A stretch of DNA of 64,000 nt, from assembly GCA_026874595.1 (NCBI GenBank), contig CM049313.1, positions 70,734,659-70,798,658 on the forward strand. Direction: 5' to 3'. This document shows, one piece after another, positions 45,115 through 55,483 of the stretch (position 1 is its first letter; each line of letters begins with the position of its first letter). This DNA comes from Sipunculus nudus. Its lineage: Eukaryota > Annelida > Sipuncula > Golfingiida > Sipunculidae. Position numbers and translations under genes: made by a program. A model generated the notes under the pieces. That model was not told the DNA's origin, did no database searches, and saw only the letters and a list, made by a program, of their open reading frames with translations.

Positions 45115-46010
45115 CATGAATCCTCAGAAATCTTTTCATTTCCTTCTGTATCAACTACTCTGTTGTAACGCAATTATTGAAAATTAAGCTTCGTGTCAGT
45201 GACGACATTCTTGGCCTTGAACCTTGTCTTGCGTATTTGTTGAATCTTTCTCTTCAAAGTGGCGAAATTTCTGATGAATGGAAAACTGCAAAGATCGTTC
45301 CTATATATATATAAAAGTGTAGGTGAACCGAACAATTATCGACCAATTTCTATTATCCGTCATATACCTTAAATATTAGAAACTTCCGTCAAGATTAACT
45401 TAATCTCGTTTTGCAAGAAAATCTCTTATTCTCGGATAAACATTTCGCTTATCTTGCGAATAGATCTGCACCTCTAGCATTACACACCATTGCTGATGAA
45501 TGTCTATTAAATATTAACAAGCATTTGATTACAGCAGCCTGCTTTATGGACATAAAAAAAGGAATTTGATAGCTCAAATCAGTTAATTTGATTGCGTAAG
45601 TTGAAACAATAAGGAATTAGAGATACTGAACTCATTTGGTATAAAAATTATTTATCTAAAGACGACAGTCAGTTTACGCGAATGGTGTACTCTTTAAAGC
45701 GTGTGTTTTGAACAACGGAACTCCGCAAGGCACATTACTAGGACAAGTTTTATTCCATGTGTAAGTTAACGACTTAACGAAATACCTAAACGAAAAATGT
45801 ATTATCTATGCTAATGATATCTCATTGTTTATGTCCTCAGATTCACCTGTCAATGCGTTAATCCAACTTCAAAAGCAAATTGACATCGCTCTTCACTAGT
45901 TTCAGGATAACCGACTTCGTATAAACCTTTTGAAAACTACAGTAGTATTCCTACTTGGAGTCATCATCGTATCTAAGATGACGTGTAAAGAACATATTAA
46001 ACTTTTGTTT
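45115..46010 (+). pseudogene. ORF2 reverse transcriptase remnant
   Basis: RT blocks occur in order: LNLSLQSGEISDEWKTAKIV (45240-45300), PNNYRPISII (45328-45357), FMDIKK-FD (about 45546), NGTPQGTLLG (about 45714-45743) and IIYANDISLF (45801-45830). The YxDD active site reads Tyr-Ala-Asn-Asp, so the first catalytic aspartate is gone. Multiple frameshifts, an extra A run in the DIKK block and in-frame stops confirm a dead copy. The order and spacing are those of non-LTR, not LTR, retrotransposons. Confidence 0.85.
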
Positions 46011-46089
46011 GAAAAATTGAAATCTAAGTTAGGACTACTCTTCCGACTTAGTAAAATAATTCCAACTTCCAATTTAAATACTATATATT

Positions 46090-46290
46090 AAGCCACATCG
46101 ATTACTGTATACCTGTTTGGGTCAATTGTTTCAAATCGTATTTAAATCGAATCCGAAAACTACAGAATAAGGCTGTACGCATTGTAACAAAAAATTTTGA
46201 GAGCAACATATCGTCTGCGTCTTTAATTAAAAAACTAGGTTGGATGACTGTGGAACAAAGGAATCGCTTCTTTGCGTGTACTTGTATATG
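46090..46290 (+). pseudogene. ORF2 region after RT (thumb/connection)
   Basis: HIDYCIPVWVNC (about 46094-46130), LNRIRKLQNKAVRIV (46143-46190) and LIKKLGWMTVEQRNRF (about 46220-46270) are the conserved post-RT blocks of CR1/L2-type ORF2 proteins. They are readable with one or two frameshifts. Confidence 0.75.
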
Positions 46291-46424
46291 AATGTTTGTC
46301 TGAAGACGTACCTGAATATTATAAAATGCTCTTAATTATCAAGAGATTCAATACAAAACATAGTTTTCTGCTAAACACAATTTAACCTTACCTATGCCCT
46401 AAAGTGAATTTTTAAGTCCAGTTT

Positions 46425-46925
46425 TTGTTACGCTGGCTCCTGTCTTTGGAATCACCTGCCATTTTGTTTGACACAAATTAGCGATCATTTCTAAGCACTT
46501 GTACAAAAGTGCGATGAACATTTTATAATTATATGTATTCTTACCTTATATTCGCCATTTCATAAGAGTTCTCGTAAAATTAGATATGCGCTGTAATGAT
46601 TTATTTATAGCCAATGAGTTCACCTTTATCATGATTTGTATTGTCGTTTATTTGTTAAGTCTTTTTTTAATATCCCGCTCGCTGTCTTGAATCAGCTTTT
46701 TTTCAAGTCAGCTTTGGTGAGTAAACATTTTATTATAAGATGTATACTTACACATTTATCTGCTACATTTTATGCTTGCCGCTGTCTTAGGGATCAGTTG
46801 CCACGTTTCGTTGGATTTCTGACTGCGACAAAGACTTTTAAGCTTTATACAGAGTTTAATGTAACAACACATTTTAAAATTCATGCATACTCACCTAATA
46901 TTTGCCACTGTCAGTTTCTCGTTTG
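46425..46925 (+). pseudogene. ORF2 C-terminus, present as three degenerate tandem copies
   Basis: Three segments look alike. Each has a WN-LP-like word (46450 'tttggaatcacctgcc'; 46690 'cttgaatcagctt'; 46790 'agggatcagttgcc') and an 'acattttat/aa...tatacttacc' block (46522, 46727, 46870). Non-LTR ORF2 proteins usually end once with a W-N-x-L-P...F-K...H-F signature, so the repeated ending suggests local duplication before or after insertion. The 103-codon frame 46636-46947 spans copies two and three. Confidence 0.5.
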
Positions 46926-47330
46926 CATATTTTTGTATATGTTTTAGTTAACATCCTACAGTGTACAATTATCCTAGACTTCAATGTAAGTATTCGCGTA
47001 CTAATCATGTATTTATCTTCATGCTGTATGTTCGCATTTTACATTTTTATTCTACATGTGTCCCATATTCAACGTGCTCGCTCACTCATCCCTAAAGAGA
47101 ATCCGCTCGCTCAGCTGCTCTCTCACTGCTATGCATGCAGTGCTGAGGCGTGGGTCATGGCGTTGCCACTACCTCATGGCGAGTTTGTTCAAGCGCTACC
47201 TTATAGGATGAGTGTAGTAAAGTTGCCTTTTAGGTGTATACAATTTAATTGTTTATTGGACACGGGACCCTATTGAAAATCAGCATATTGTGCTGAATAG
47301 GCCATCCAGGTAAATCTTTACCTCAAAATA
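46926..47330 (+). other. 3' untranslated region and terminal hairpin of the LINE
   Basis: The tail reads 'gggaccctattgaaaat', CAGCA-TATTG-TGCTG, 'aatag', then 'ccatccaggtaaat'. The nested complementary words form a stem-loop, the type of structure recognised by the RT of CR1/L2-group elements. The 124-codon frame 46902-47276 through this stretch is not considered coding. Confidence 0.5.
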
Positions 47331-47800
47331 TTGTTTTGAAACCGTTTGCTTACTCCTCTAAACGAGTGTTAAAAAGGTGAACCGGGCGCGATCGTAGGTG
47401 TCAACATAAACACAGTGCGTCGGACCATAGGCTGCGCAGAGCCACAACACGTGCCAATCAGGGATGCCCTGACTGACTTGGCTAAAAAAATATAATACAT
47501 GTTCCCGGTGGCTGAAACACCGCGTGGTGCCCCTCTTAATAGAACCTCCGGTCATGCGGCCTTGTTTTGGTAAACAGACTGTGTTTACCAACACGCAGGG
47601 CTATAACAATTATGTGTTAAATAGTCGTATTCGAGTAAATGAGACGGTGTGCTGGAATTATTTTGCTGGAAAACTTTTGTATAAAGCAAAACAGGACTGA
47701 TAGTGTGAAATAATAGGCATAATATTCCTCCTTATTATGCCTCTTTAAAGCAACATATTTACAATGGTGCACAATCCTTTAAAAGGCAAGTGAAAAAAAA
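47331..47800. other. CpG-rich junction between two LINEs
   Basis: About 47380-47600 is unusually rich in CG, with words such as GGGCGCGATCG and 'caccgcgtggtgcccctc'. A 78-codon minus-strand frame (47358-47594) is unrecognised. It may be the 3' UTR of the minus-strand element or a short separate repeat. Confidence 0.35.
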
Positions 47801-47809
47801 ATCTTTATG

Positions 47810-48059
47810 AATACATTGTAATCCACCTATATTGTATAGCAGTTCCAATAAACTTGTTCAATAAATTGACTACCCAAGTCATTCGTTAGATCCTGTATCT
47901 GATCTCTATGTTTGGTAATTTAATCCTCCGTCTTCATACATATGCTGTATTGAATTTCACCTCGGCTCGTTTGTTTTTCCAAGCGAGCCTTTTAATTATT
48001 TCTTGGACATCTTGCATAAACCTTTTGGCGGGTCGTGCATATTCATAATGTACAGTATT
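47810..48059 (-). pseudogene. L1/Tx1-like ORF2 C-terminal remnant
   Basis: Readable fragments IIKRLAWKNKRAEVKFNTAY, IKLPNIEIRYRI and TWVVNLLNKFIGTAIQYRW resemble the post-RT region of L1/Tx1 ORF2 proteins (W-N-x-K-R-x-K; G-L-K-L-P-x-I-E; S-W-V-x-R-L-L). They lie in shifting frames down to about 47815. Confidence 0.6.
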
Positions 48060-49150
48060 TTAATACTGCTAATGATCATACTACCTCTTATCTGCCATAT
48101 ATTGTTAATTGACTTCCTCTCCACAAATTTAGAACATTCTTCAAATTTGACAACGTCCTATAAAAATTATGTTCATGTGAGAATTTATCATTATATGTAA
48201 AGTGCACCCCTAATATTTTCATAGATCTGTTAACCAAATTTATCTAATCAAGAATAAATGGATCATCTGCTTTGTTTTCCCATTTTATAACCCATGATAC
48301 TTCTGATTTGCCAAAGTTAATCTTTAGTGAAGAAAATAAAGCATATTTATCAAAATAGACATAACAGTCTTCAATGAATTCAAATCCTTTAGAAAAAGAG
48401 TAATATCATCTGCATACATACACATTTTTATTTCTATGTTCTTTATCTTTATTCCCTTTACATCGATATTACATCGGGTTTAGGCTACTAAATTTTCTAC
48501 AGACATGATAAACAGGTAGGTGGCCAAAGGGTCTCCCTGCCGTATACCTCTTTTCAGTGTAAATAAGTTGTACATAATCCAATGTTAACCACAGTCATCT
48601 GAACATTGTTATGTAACAGCTTAACCCATACAATGAAAGATTGACCAAAGCCATACTTCTCTAAAACCGCAAACATGAATTCATGGCTTCAATTATCAAA
48701 TGCATACTCAAGATTTGCCCCAAACATAATGCCTTCCATATTCTGGGAATCTGAATAATGCAATACATCAGAAATCAAGCGTAAAGGCTCACCAATGAAT
48801 CTGTTTTTCACAGATGCACACTGATCAATATTGATAATATGTGGTAACAAACCAATTAATCTATGAACAAGAAATTTTACCTATTATTTTGATATCAACA
48901 TTAAGAAGACAATTTGGCCGCCAAGATTTCATCAACCTTGCATCCTTCCCGTTTTTCTCCAAGTGAGTTATAACAGCCTGACCCTGACTGACAATTAAAT
49001 TATCCTTTATCATAAGCAGCATTTGTTCTATATACCAACATAGCTCCGATCACTGGGAAAAATCAAAAGAGAATTCTTTTGTCAAACCGTCATTACCTGG
49101 CACTTTATCATTTTTCATTTTTTAGAGCTTTCAATACCTTTCAATAGAAT
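48060..49150 (-). pseudogene. L1/Tx1-like reverse transcriptase remnant
   Basis: Minus-strand blocks in order: KNDKVPGNDGLTKEF (about 49115), THLEKNGKDARLMKSWRPNC (about 48970), SVKNRFIGEPLRLISDVLHY (48835-48770), HEFMFAVLEKYGFGQSF (about 48680), RQGDPLATYLFIMSVENL (48545-48490), MCMYADDITLFLKDL (48425-48380) and a KINFGKSEVSWV block (about 48315). The YADD motif is intact at 48405-48416. RT function is nevertheless lost through several stops and frameshifts. Confidence 0.8.
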
Positions 49151-49214
49151 TCATGGTCTCTGCTCCATTGTTGTATATTTTCTTCCTCTTGTTTAAAATA
49201 ATCTTTATCTTCAA

Positions 49215-49966
49215 TCAACGAATTATTAAACTTCCAAAATGAAGCCTCTGGCGCTCCTGTTGATGGGAAATAAAACGAATATTTACAGCAGAGTTATCTG
49301 TTCCGAATGCTAGAATTATTTGGCAAGTTTTTGTAAATGACTGAAGGTAGGAAGATAAAGAAAAAATCAAAACGTCTTTGTTCCAGTGGGCAAGTAGCAC
49401 GCCATGTATATCTTTTAATCCTCTCATTTCTTATGCACCATATATGTCACACAAAATAAACTGTGCAATGGATGACAAAATAATATCTATAGGCATCTTT
49501 TTAAAATCTAAATCCGTTAAGTAGAATTTAAAATCACCACCCCATATACGTTGTGTGTCATTTTCTTTAACAAATGCGCATAAATGTTCAAATACCTTCT
49601 GATAAAAATAACTTGTTGTGACTCTGTATTTGGAGCATATATGTTTATTAGTGAAAACATGTTACCCTGTATCAGGCAATGTATAATTATGACTGTTCCA
49701 TTTCGATCAATGTATGCTTTCAATTCTTTAAATCAATATTATTTCCAACAAGGGTACAGACACTAGCACTTTTAGAAGTGCAATTGGTAAAAATAAATTT
49801 TCCTCTCCACTGATATTTCAAAGCATTCATATCTGTATCAGTTGAGTGAGTTTATTGTAAATATGAAATACCTTTGGCCATCCCATGCTTATGTAACCAG
49901 TTAAATAATTTTCTCCTTTTAATGGTAATCACGAATACCTCTAGTGTTCAAAGTCATAACTGTGAA
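49215..49966 (-). pseudogene. L1/Tx1-like endonuclease remnant
   Basis: The open part 49517-49723 reads HCLIQGNMFSLINIYAPNTE, a classic LINE endonuclease block. Upstream, HKHGMAKGISYLQ-THSTDTD (about 49905-49840) holds the region of the catalytic Glu (L-Q-E-T-H-S in intact copies), which is a stop codon here. Downstream, WGGDF is followed by the remains of the SDH-type ending near 49290. It would have nicked target DNA for target-primed reverse transcription; this copy is inactive. Confidence 0.75.
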
Positions 49967-50120
49967 ATCTAAGTTAACGTCACCTACTGACAAGAACGAA
50001 AGGATACTTTATGGTATACGTAGAGTGCATCCACCCACGGCGTTTTACACATAAAGCGACAAAACATGCATTAGCAATGGAACAAACATCCTTGAAATAT
50101 ATTGACAGACCAATTAGGAA

Positions 50121-50240
50121 TTATTGTTCTGTGTTCGCAGGATGTGATTTGGCTGTTTGTGCAAGGTCGACAGTTTCTTGACATCTCTGTTGCAACATTT
50201 CATCCGCTCTTTCCTGTTTGCGCTTGATCTCCAATAAGGC
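50121..50240 (-). CDS. Possible coiled-coil segment, 39 codons
   Basis: The minus-strand reading LLEIKRKQERADEMLQQRCQ continues to a TAA at 50121 and has the heptad-like, charged pattern of a coiled coil. The frame begins right after a TGA, so it lacks a start and would have to be a spliced exon or the end of a decayed ORF1. It lies about 150 bp 5' of the minus-strand endonuclease, where the ORF1 end of an L1/Tx1 element would be expected. I did not recognise a family. Confidence 0.3.
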   Translation of the reverse strand, partial: ALLEIKRKQERADEMLQQRCQETVDLAQTAKSHPANTEQ

Positions 50241-51572
50241 TCATTTCGAAAGCTGAAATTCGGGCACAAAATTAGTCCTAGGCCACAGATTTGCATCTGA
50301 TATGTATTTTTGACCTTGACCTTATTTTCAAGGCCGGAAACTCCTGAGCCAGTTCCCCATTATCGCTCAGTTGCGGCGAGCCGGGAGGAGGCCTCCGGTT
50401 ATTGCTTTGCGATTACATACATCATTATTTCCTCTCGTCCAGTGTCATGTCTTATTCTCCATCAACATCATCGGTGATTCCCCAGAAGGGAGAAAACGAA
50501 CTAGAATAAAATAAATAAGAGGTGGTCTCTGTGTTCTCGCTATTATTAAGCTGTTCTAATTGTTTTCGGAGACGAGTATGTATGGGAAAATGAATAAATT
50601 GTTTGAAGTAGCGCTTTTGTTATAGTGCCTCGGTCCTCAGGGGGTATTTAATGTTTTTCGCTGCGTGTGTTTGTGTTTGTTTATCTATCCGTCTATTTGG
50701 TAATAGTCTGTGGCTTGTAGGTCAGTGAGACATGAATTTTCTATTCTGCGAATGTTTCAGGGTGAATTGGTTGAAAAAAATAATGAACCCCTAGGTGGCG
50801 CAAATTTTTGAAGGTTAATTGTGTACACAAGAAAATGGTTAGAGACAGCAAAAGGGATTCGCGCAAAGAACCGTTATACCATGATATAATATTACCAAAC
50901 CTTTATAAATCATGCTTAGGGACATATATATTGTGATATATCCTATACTAATAGTTATTCTAATGCCTTTATGACTAAATAGTCATGGCTTTCAGACATC
51001 CTCACAGGAAAGCCAAACTGATTTATTTAACGAAATTAAGTTTCCCTGGTTACCGATAGCATCTCGTCTAAAGTTAACCTTTTTAGTCACAGACAAGGCC
51101 CTACATGGGATGGCATCTTATTTTGTCTGAACTAATCCGGCTGTACCAATCTATAGTCATACTCTGAGGTTAAATATTTAATAATAATAATCAGCTTATG
51201 CAAGTAGTGATCTCAGCCTCTGGCCCAGCTTTGTGAATAAGATGCCCAATTAACTAATATCAACAAGAGGATATGATGCATCTGCACAAACGGATTAATT
51301 ATCACATCTCTATGAACATTTTTTTAAACAACCTAATGGATGGTGTCGTATCCAGCTCATACAAAATAATAGTTGTCAAAACATCGACTGTGTCACCAGT
51401 CATTAAACAATGGGTATTATATTAATAAGTGATGTTTTGTGGAATTTATTATTTCATAATCAATTATAAAACTTAGATTTCAAAGCTTCTGTTGCGAAAA
51501 TGAAACCCTTGCGAAATGTTCAAAGTGAAGAAATGGCGAAACATCAGCCTCGTGAATACGAAGCCAACTGAC
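50241..51572. other. No gene seen
   Basis: AT-rich spacer. A TTGACCTTGACC word at about 50311 resembles the half-site repeat at 16.5 kb. Confidence 0.4.
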
Positions 51573-51611
51573 GCCAGATCGGCCCTCTGACATTACGGCC
51601 AGATCACTGGC
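51573..51611 (+). repeat. 38-bp shared sequence, copy 2
   Basis: It differs from 22815-22852 at only a few positions, and lacks the downstream half of the hairpin present there. The two copies are 28.8 kb apart. Confidence 0.6.
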
Positions 51612-52059
51612 CTACCCTAACCGAGTCGTGTTTGTCACGGCTAGAAGCCAACCACAGTAAGTTGCCAAACTATAATAAAAGATGTGACTCACTATAGACA
51701 GATACTGAAAAGCGGAGCCTTTTACGCAAGTTTACAGCAAAATTTTGTTATCTTTGGTGAACCATAAACGTTATATATTTCTTGTTAATAGGTTATTTTT
51801 ACAGTAATAGTTATAATTTTGGGATGTTTTACGTTTCTTACTGAGTTTTCGTATTTGCCTCATTAGAACTATTGCGTGTATAATGTATATTTATTGACAT
51901 CCGTATTAAACCGTCGTGGTGTTAGATCTTGTCTTTATAGGGCTCACTGTACTATTTCACTGATCTTGTGATCGGGATCAGAGCGGGATCACGAGGTACG
52001 TATACATGTGCTCTTATAATGTGAATCAATTAACTATCGGCAATGTTGGTGTACTAAAG
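51612..52059. other. No gene seen
   Basis: AT-rich spacer. A nearly palindromic GATCTTGTGATCGGGATC word lies at about 51963. Confidence 0.4.
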
Positions 52060-52636
52060 GTGGGTTAACACCACGAACGTTTGTACCAGCGTGAGCCAGC
52101 GTTTACAAAAGTCAGAGAAATGAGCCAAGACTTCGGCGAAATTACGTTACGAAAAGGATATTTTTTATTCACACTGTACGGACGTTTTGAGTCCAGCACA
52201 TATCCCCTTTTACGATCGTTTGCTAACGTCGATTTATTTCTTTTTATTAGCACCGACTTAGCAGAACTTAGGCAAACTAACACTCAGCCTAGGTCAGCTG
52301 AAGTCAGCGTCAGGCGACGCCCCTTTAAAAAAGTAGAGCGTTTGTTTACGCTTTCTGGCATTCTGGAGCTTTTGAAGTGTATGTTAACCACTATCAGCGT
52401 TTCATTCGACGTTCGAATATTTTAACAACTTATCCAAGTTTTCAGGAACGTGTACAAACAGAGCACAAATTTCACCATTATTTATTTCCATGCGTCTGCA
52501 ACTTTTCGGCATGTGGAAAATTGTCAACGACCACGACGTTCTCCACCGTTCGCCAACGAACATCAACGTACATCAATTTTCATCTACTTTTACCTGCCGA
52601 GGTGGACGTTTGCCTAAAGTCGGTAAACATCGGTCG
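52060..52636. repeat. Quasi-periodic CGTTTG/CAACG-rich repeat
   Basis: Words such as 'cgaacgtttg', 'cagcgtttac', 'agcgtttgtttacg', 'cagcgtttc', 'gacgttcg', 'caacgaacatcaacg' and 'ggacgtttgcc' recur at irregular short intervals. It starts 'gtgggttaacaccacgaacg' and ends 'cgtttgcctaaagtcgg'. The 114- and 129-codon plus-strand frames here cover this repeat and carry no recognisable domain, so they are not annotated as genes. It is probably a degenerate short-unit repeat or a non-autonomous transposon. Confidence 0.45.
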
Positions 52637-52830
52637 AGGGGCGGATCTAGGATTGAGGAAAGGGGGAGGGTTCAAATCCCTAAAGAATAATGAAAATCCT
52701 GAAAAAAAGGTCTCAATGTCCGGAAAAGGGGGGTTCAGGCTGCAAAATTTGGTCAGGAAACCTTAAAAAACTTGCGGTGACTGAAAAGGGGAGGGGGGGG
52801 GAATCCTGGGGGGGGGGGGGACTTTCCGTT
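52637..52830. repeat. GGCGGATC fold-back repeat with G runs
   Basis: 'ggggcggatctaggattgag' is followed by 'tcaggctgcaaaatttggt', 'cttgcggtgactgaaaagg' and G runs at about 52791-52800 and 52809-52820. The order matches 21284-21430 and 57420-57625. Confidence 0.65.
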
Positions 52831-53231
52831 TATAAGAAAGACGCATATTGTGCAAATGACACTGAATGCACAAAAATTGCTTACCATAGCCCATTCTAAG
52901 AGCTGTCAATCAAATAAATAATTTTTTTAAAATTATTTTTTTTTAAAAATTAAGGAAACTATTCTATATACAAGTTTTCTTGTGATGCGATTTATTGAGC
53001 TATACATTTATATTGAAATTAAGACAAATAATATATTATTTTAAATAAACTTTATTTAACTCTATGAAAAACATGTTATTTGGCAATACAGTAAAATAGG
53101 AAGTCCTTGTGTAACAATTTAACTCGGGCACATCTGTCACAATATACCCCGGTGGGGCAGGAATATTCGTCTGATAGTGTCTAATTAGCTGGTCGGGGAC
53201 CGTAGCCAGTTTCCTATTTCGCAAGTATAAG
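52831..53231. other. No gene seen
   Basis: AT-rich spacer with T/A runs near 52920-52950. Confidence 0.4.
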
Positions 53232-53489
53232 TTGCCAGACCATTTCGATTACACGCCCCTCATTATATATATACGGGGTTTAATTAGAAAATCAGGGGAG
53301 CATCAGCCGCCCAGACGAAATGCGAAACGCCAACGACAGGTGACCGTCTCCTGGTCCGGCTCCAGAAAACCCCAGTACGGACGACGCGACGCGAGGATTG
53401 TAATAGACCGGGAGATCAGGGATTCTCGTCCCACATTTATTCCTGGTCGTCTTATAAGTGTACACCTGGCACGGCCTGCCATGCAGTGA
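53232..53489 (+). CDS. Unrecognised GC-rich 85-codon frame
   Basis: The second half (about 53300-53480) is much richer in CpG than its surroundings and reads as a basic protein (RNAKRQRQVTVSWSG, then GRRDARIVIDREIRDSRPTF). A donor-like CAG-GTGACC lies inside at 53338-53346. I recognise no domain, and the first 20 codons span a TATA-rich stretch. It could be a degraded exon or a GC-rich repeat. Confidence that it is a gene is low. Confidence 0.2.
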   Translation: MPDHFDYTPLIIYIRGLIRKSGEHQPPRRNAKRQRQVTVSWSGSRKPQYGRRDARIVIDREIRDSRPTFIPGRLISVHLARPAMQ

Positions 53490-53768
53490 TTATTTCAGAG
53501 AGGTTATGTCTTCACCCGTATCTGTCATGGGTTTTATCTTTCAGATGAATGTATTGTATTATATATGTCAGCGTATTTATCTGTCTGTAGTTACAAGATC
53601 TCTGGAACGTTGTAAGATAAAAATCGATATATAAACCGAAATGTACACAGTTTTGTAGAAATATAGAAATGGAAATAACGGTTTTCTGCGGATGAAAGAA
53701 GTATACATGTGCTCAAAAACTTGTTAGCAAACAAAATATTATATATACTGTATATACTATATGAACCT
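53490..53768. other. No gene seen
   Basis: AT-rich spacer leading into a microsatellite. Confidence 0.4.
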
Positions 53769-53772
53769 TATA

Positions 53773-53847
<75 letters not shown>
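53769..53847. repeat. (AT)n microsatellite, one CA interruption
   Basis: About 79 bp of AT with a single 'catata' interruption at 53791. The Ile-Tyr-rich frame across it is an artefact. Confidence 0.95.
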
Positions 53848-53850
<3 letters not shown>

Positions 53851-55475
53851 AATTACCGAATTTGTTTGTCATCTATATAATGAGTTTGCCATCCACATTC
53901 TTAGAGTTGAGCAAACTTTGATGGCTTTGATAACTTTTAAAAAGGGTACTTTATTATTTGTCATAAAATAGGCTCTAATTTCAATTGGTGAAATATGAGT
54001 TATTTACAAAATGTGTGACAGTTTCCTCAATTATTAACCAAAAGTAATCTTAAAATGATGACTTACTTTATTAGAATGATGACTCACAATGTGGGATGAT
54101 TCTCTCGTTTCAATAATATTGTTGAACCCAGGTATTAAATCATAAATTAAATAATTAATGCAAATTTTCATAATTCAAACAAGAATGTGGGACTATATGC
54201 TCTGAATTCTGGAATATTTTAGGCACATATACATGACATCATGACTCAAGGGACGGATTTCGGATAAGAACTGGTACAGTTCTATAAAGTTAATGATTTA
54301 ATATAATCACCATGGGAACTTATTCCTTCTGTTGATCTCTCAAAAGCAAGTCAGTTGGTCTTGTTGGGAAAAGAAGCGATATCACAAAGGACCCAGAAAA
54401 TTGAAAGATCATTACAATTCTTTCATAAGCAATTTTAGAAATCCATCTTTTTCTTACAGACTTTTAAGAACATATGTTTGTCAGAAACAGCGCTGTTTGA
54501 AAAGCTTCGATGATATTCTGTATCATAAAGCACGGTAGTGAGACCAGTTTTTGTGTCTCTGGGTGTATAACAAAAACGGTATTTGGAGTAGTATAACGAC
54601 ACGGTGAAATCAATAACACGTTATTCTTTTTTTATATGATTCTAACATTCTCTGGATATGATTTTTCTTACCTTATGGGTGAGGTCACCAGATGCAATAA
54701 AAGCAAAATATAAAAAATAATTTCTTCACAAGGACAGCGCGCCTGAGCCACGCTGATGGCATGCAGGGTCCACCATTCATACACACTGCGCGGATACAAA
54801 ACAAAAACAAAGTTCAGAAAATACAAGGAAAGCCGAACAGGAGCTCGTATTGTGTAACGAGGAGGAATTGGGACGGCTATAAGAAGATAGAACTAGTTAA
54901 AGAAGATAATTTCATTTCCTACTTTGCCGGACTGACTTGACAGGAAGTGACAGGGTCGGATAGATACATCATTTACTGGCTGATCCCGGTAGCTTCAACT
55001 GCCCGGGTATTTCCAGCACTGAGATTCCTTGACGCATCGAGAGATGTTCAAGAAGGTAGCTTTTACTTACTGTTTTGCAGTATTTTTACTCTACTCTTTA
55101 CGCCAGGTTTGGTTGTTGAAGACTGCCTTGTCTAATATTCATTACTTCCTTTAGGATATAAAGAAAACGCATTTGTCCCACGTAAAATCAACATTTGATT
55201 TTATCAACATAAAAATATAAGAACAAATCACTTACAACGTTTTACACTGTCTCTTCGCAAAATATTAATAAATTCCATCAGACACGTTAGCAGACGTAAA
55301 AATGCCATCTTGAATTGCCATTAAAGAAAATTCCTGATACCAAATAATGATTCTGATATTATATTCCATAGGTAAATGCACTTAAAGGTGCCCATTCACC
55401 AACCTGTTGAAAAAGAATTTATGTGGTTTTTGGTTTCCTCTGTTTAGGCCTATATATTAATGATCTAAGGGTAAT
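53848..55475. other. No supported gene
   Basis: Frames of 62-68 codons (54332-54538, 54947-55135) have no domain. The latter contains a donor-like AAG-GTAGCT at about 55053, which is too weak to call an exon. Confidence 0.4.
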
Positions 55476-55483
55476 TATGATTA

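Larger units (their letters stand above)
42250..47330 (+). mobile_element. Decayed CR1/L2-like LINE (PHD + SGNH ORF1; EN + RT ORF2)
   Basis: Ordered remnants on one strand define the element: a PHD finger (42658-42810), an SGNH-esterase-like segment (43257-43671), an apurinic-type endonuclease (43921-44550), a linker, reverse transcriptase (about 45160-46000), a C-terminal region (46094-46280) and a 3' tail ending in a hairpin (47268-47300, CTATT...CAGCA/TGCTG...AATAG). ORF1 proteins with PHD and esterase domains are known in CR1/L2-group LINEs. Dozens of frameshifts and stops, and a lost catalytic Asp, show that it is dead. The 5' limit is uncertain. Confidence 0.85.
47810..49970 (-). mobile_element. 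Decayed, internally deleted L1/Tx1-like LINE ORF2
   Basis: Read on the minus strand, the endonuclease start (LNTRGIRDYH, then KYQWRGKFIFTN) at about 49966-49790 is followed by LINIYAPNTESQQ (about 49648), an intact-looking WGG-DF block (49531-49546), then RT blocks and a C-terminal SWV/LLNK-like region near 47880. The RNIYAPN, RQGDPL and YADD style is that of the L1/Tx1 group. The linker between nuclease and RT is almost absent near 49200-49130, so several hundred bases were deleted. Stops and frameshifts are frequent. Confidence 0.8.

Noticed and set aside
46636-47276. Two overlapping frames of 103 and 124 codons as new genes
   Set aside because: They fall in the decayed C-terminal and 3' tail part of the plus-strand LINE.
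52081-52766. 114- and 129-codon frames as a gene
   Set aside because: They lie in a quasi-periodic repeat and run into a G-rich dispersed repeat, with no recognisable protein features.
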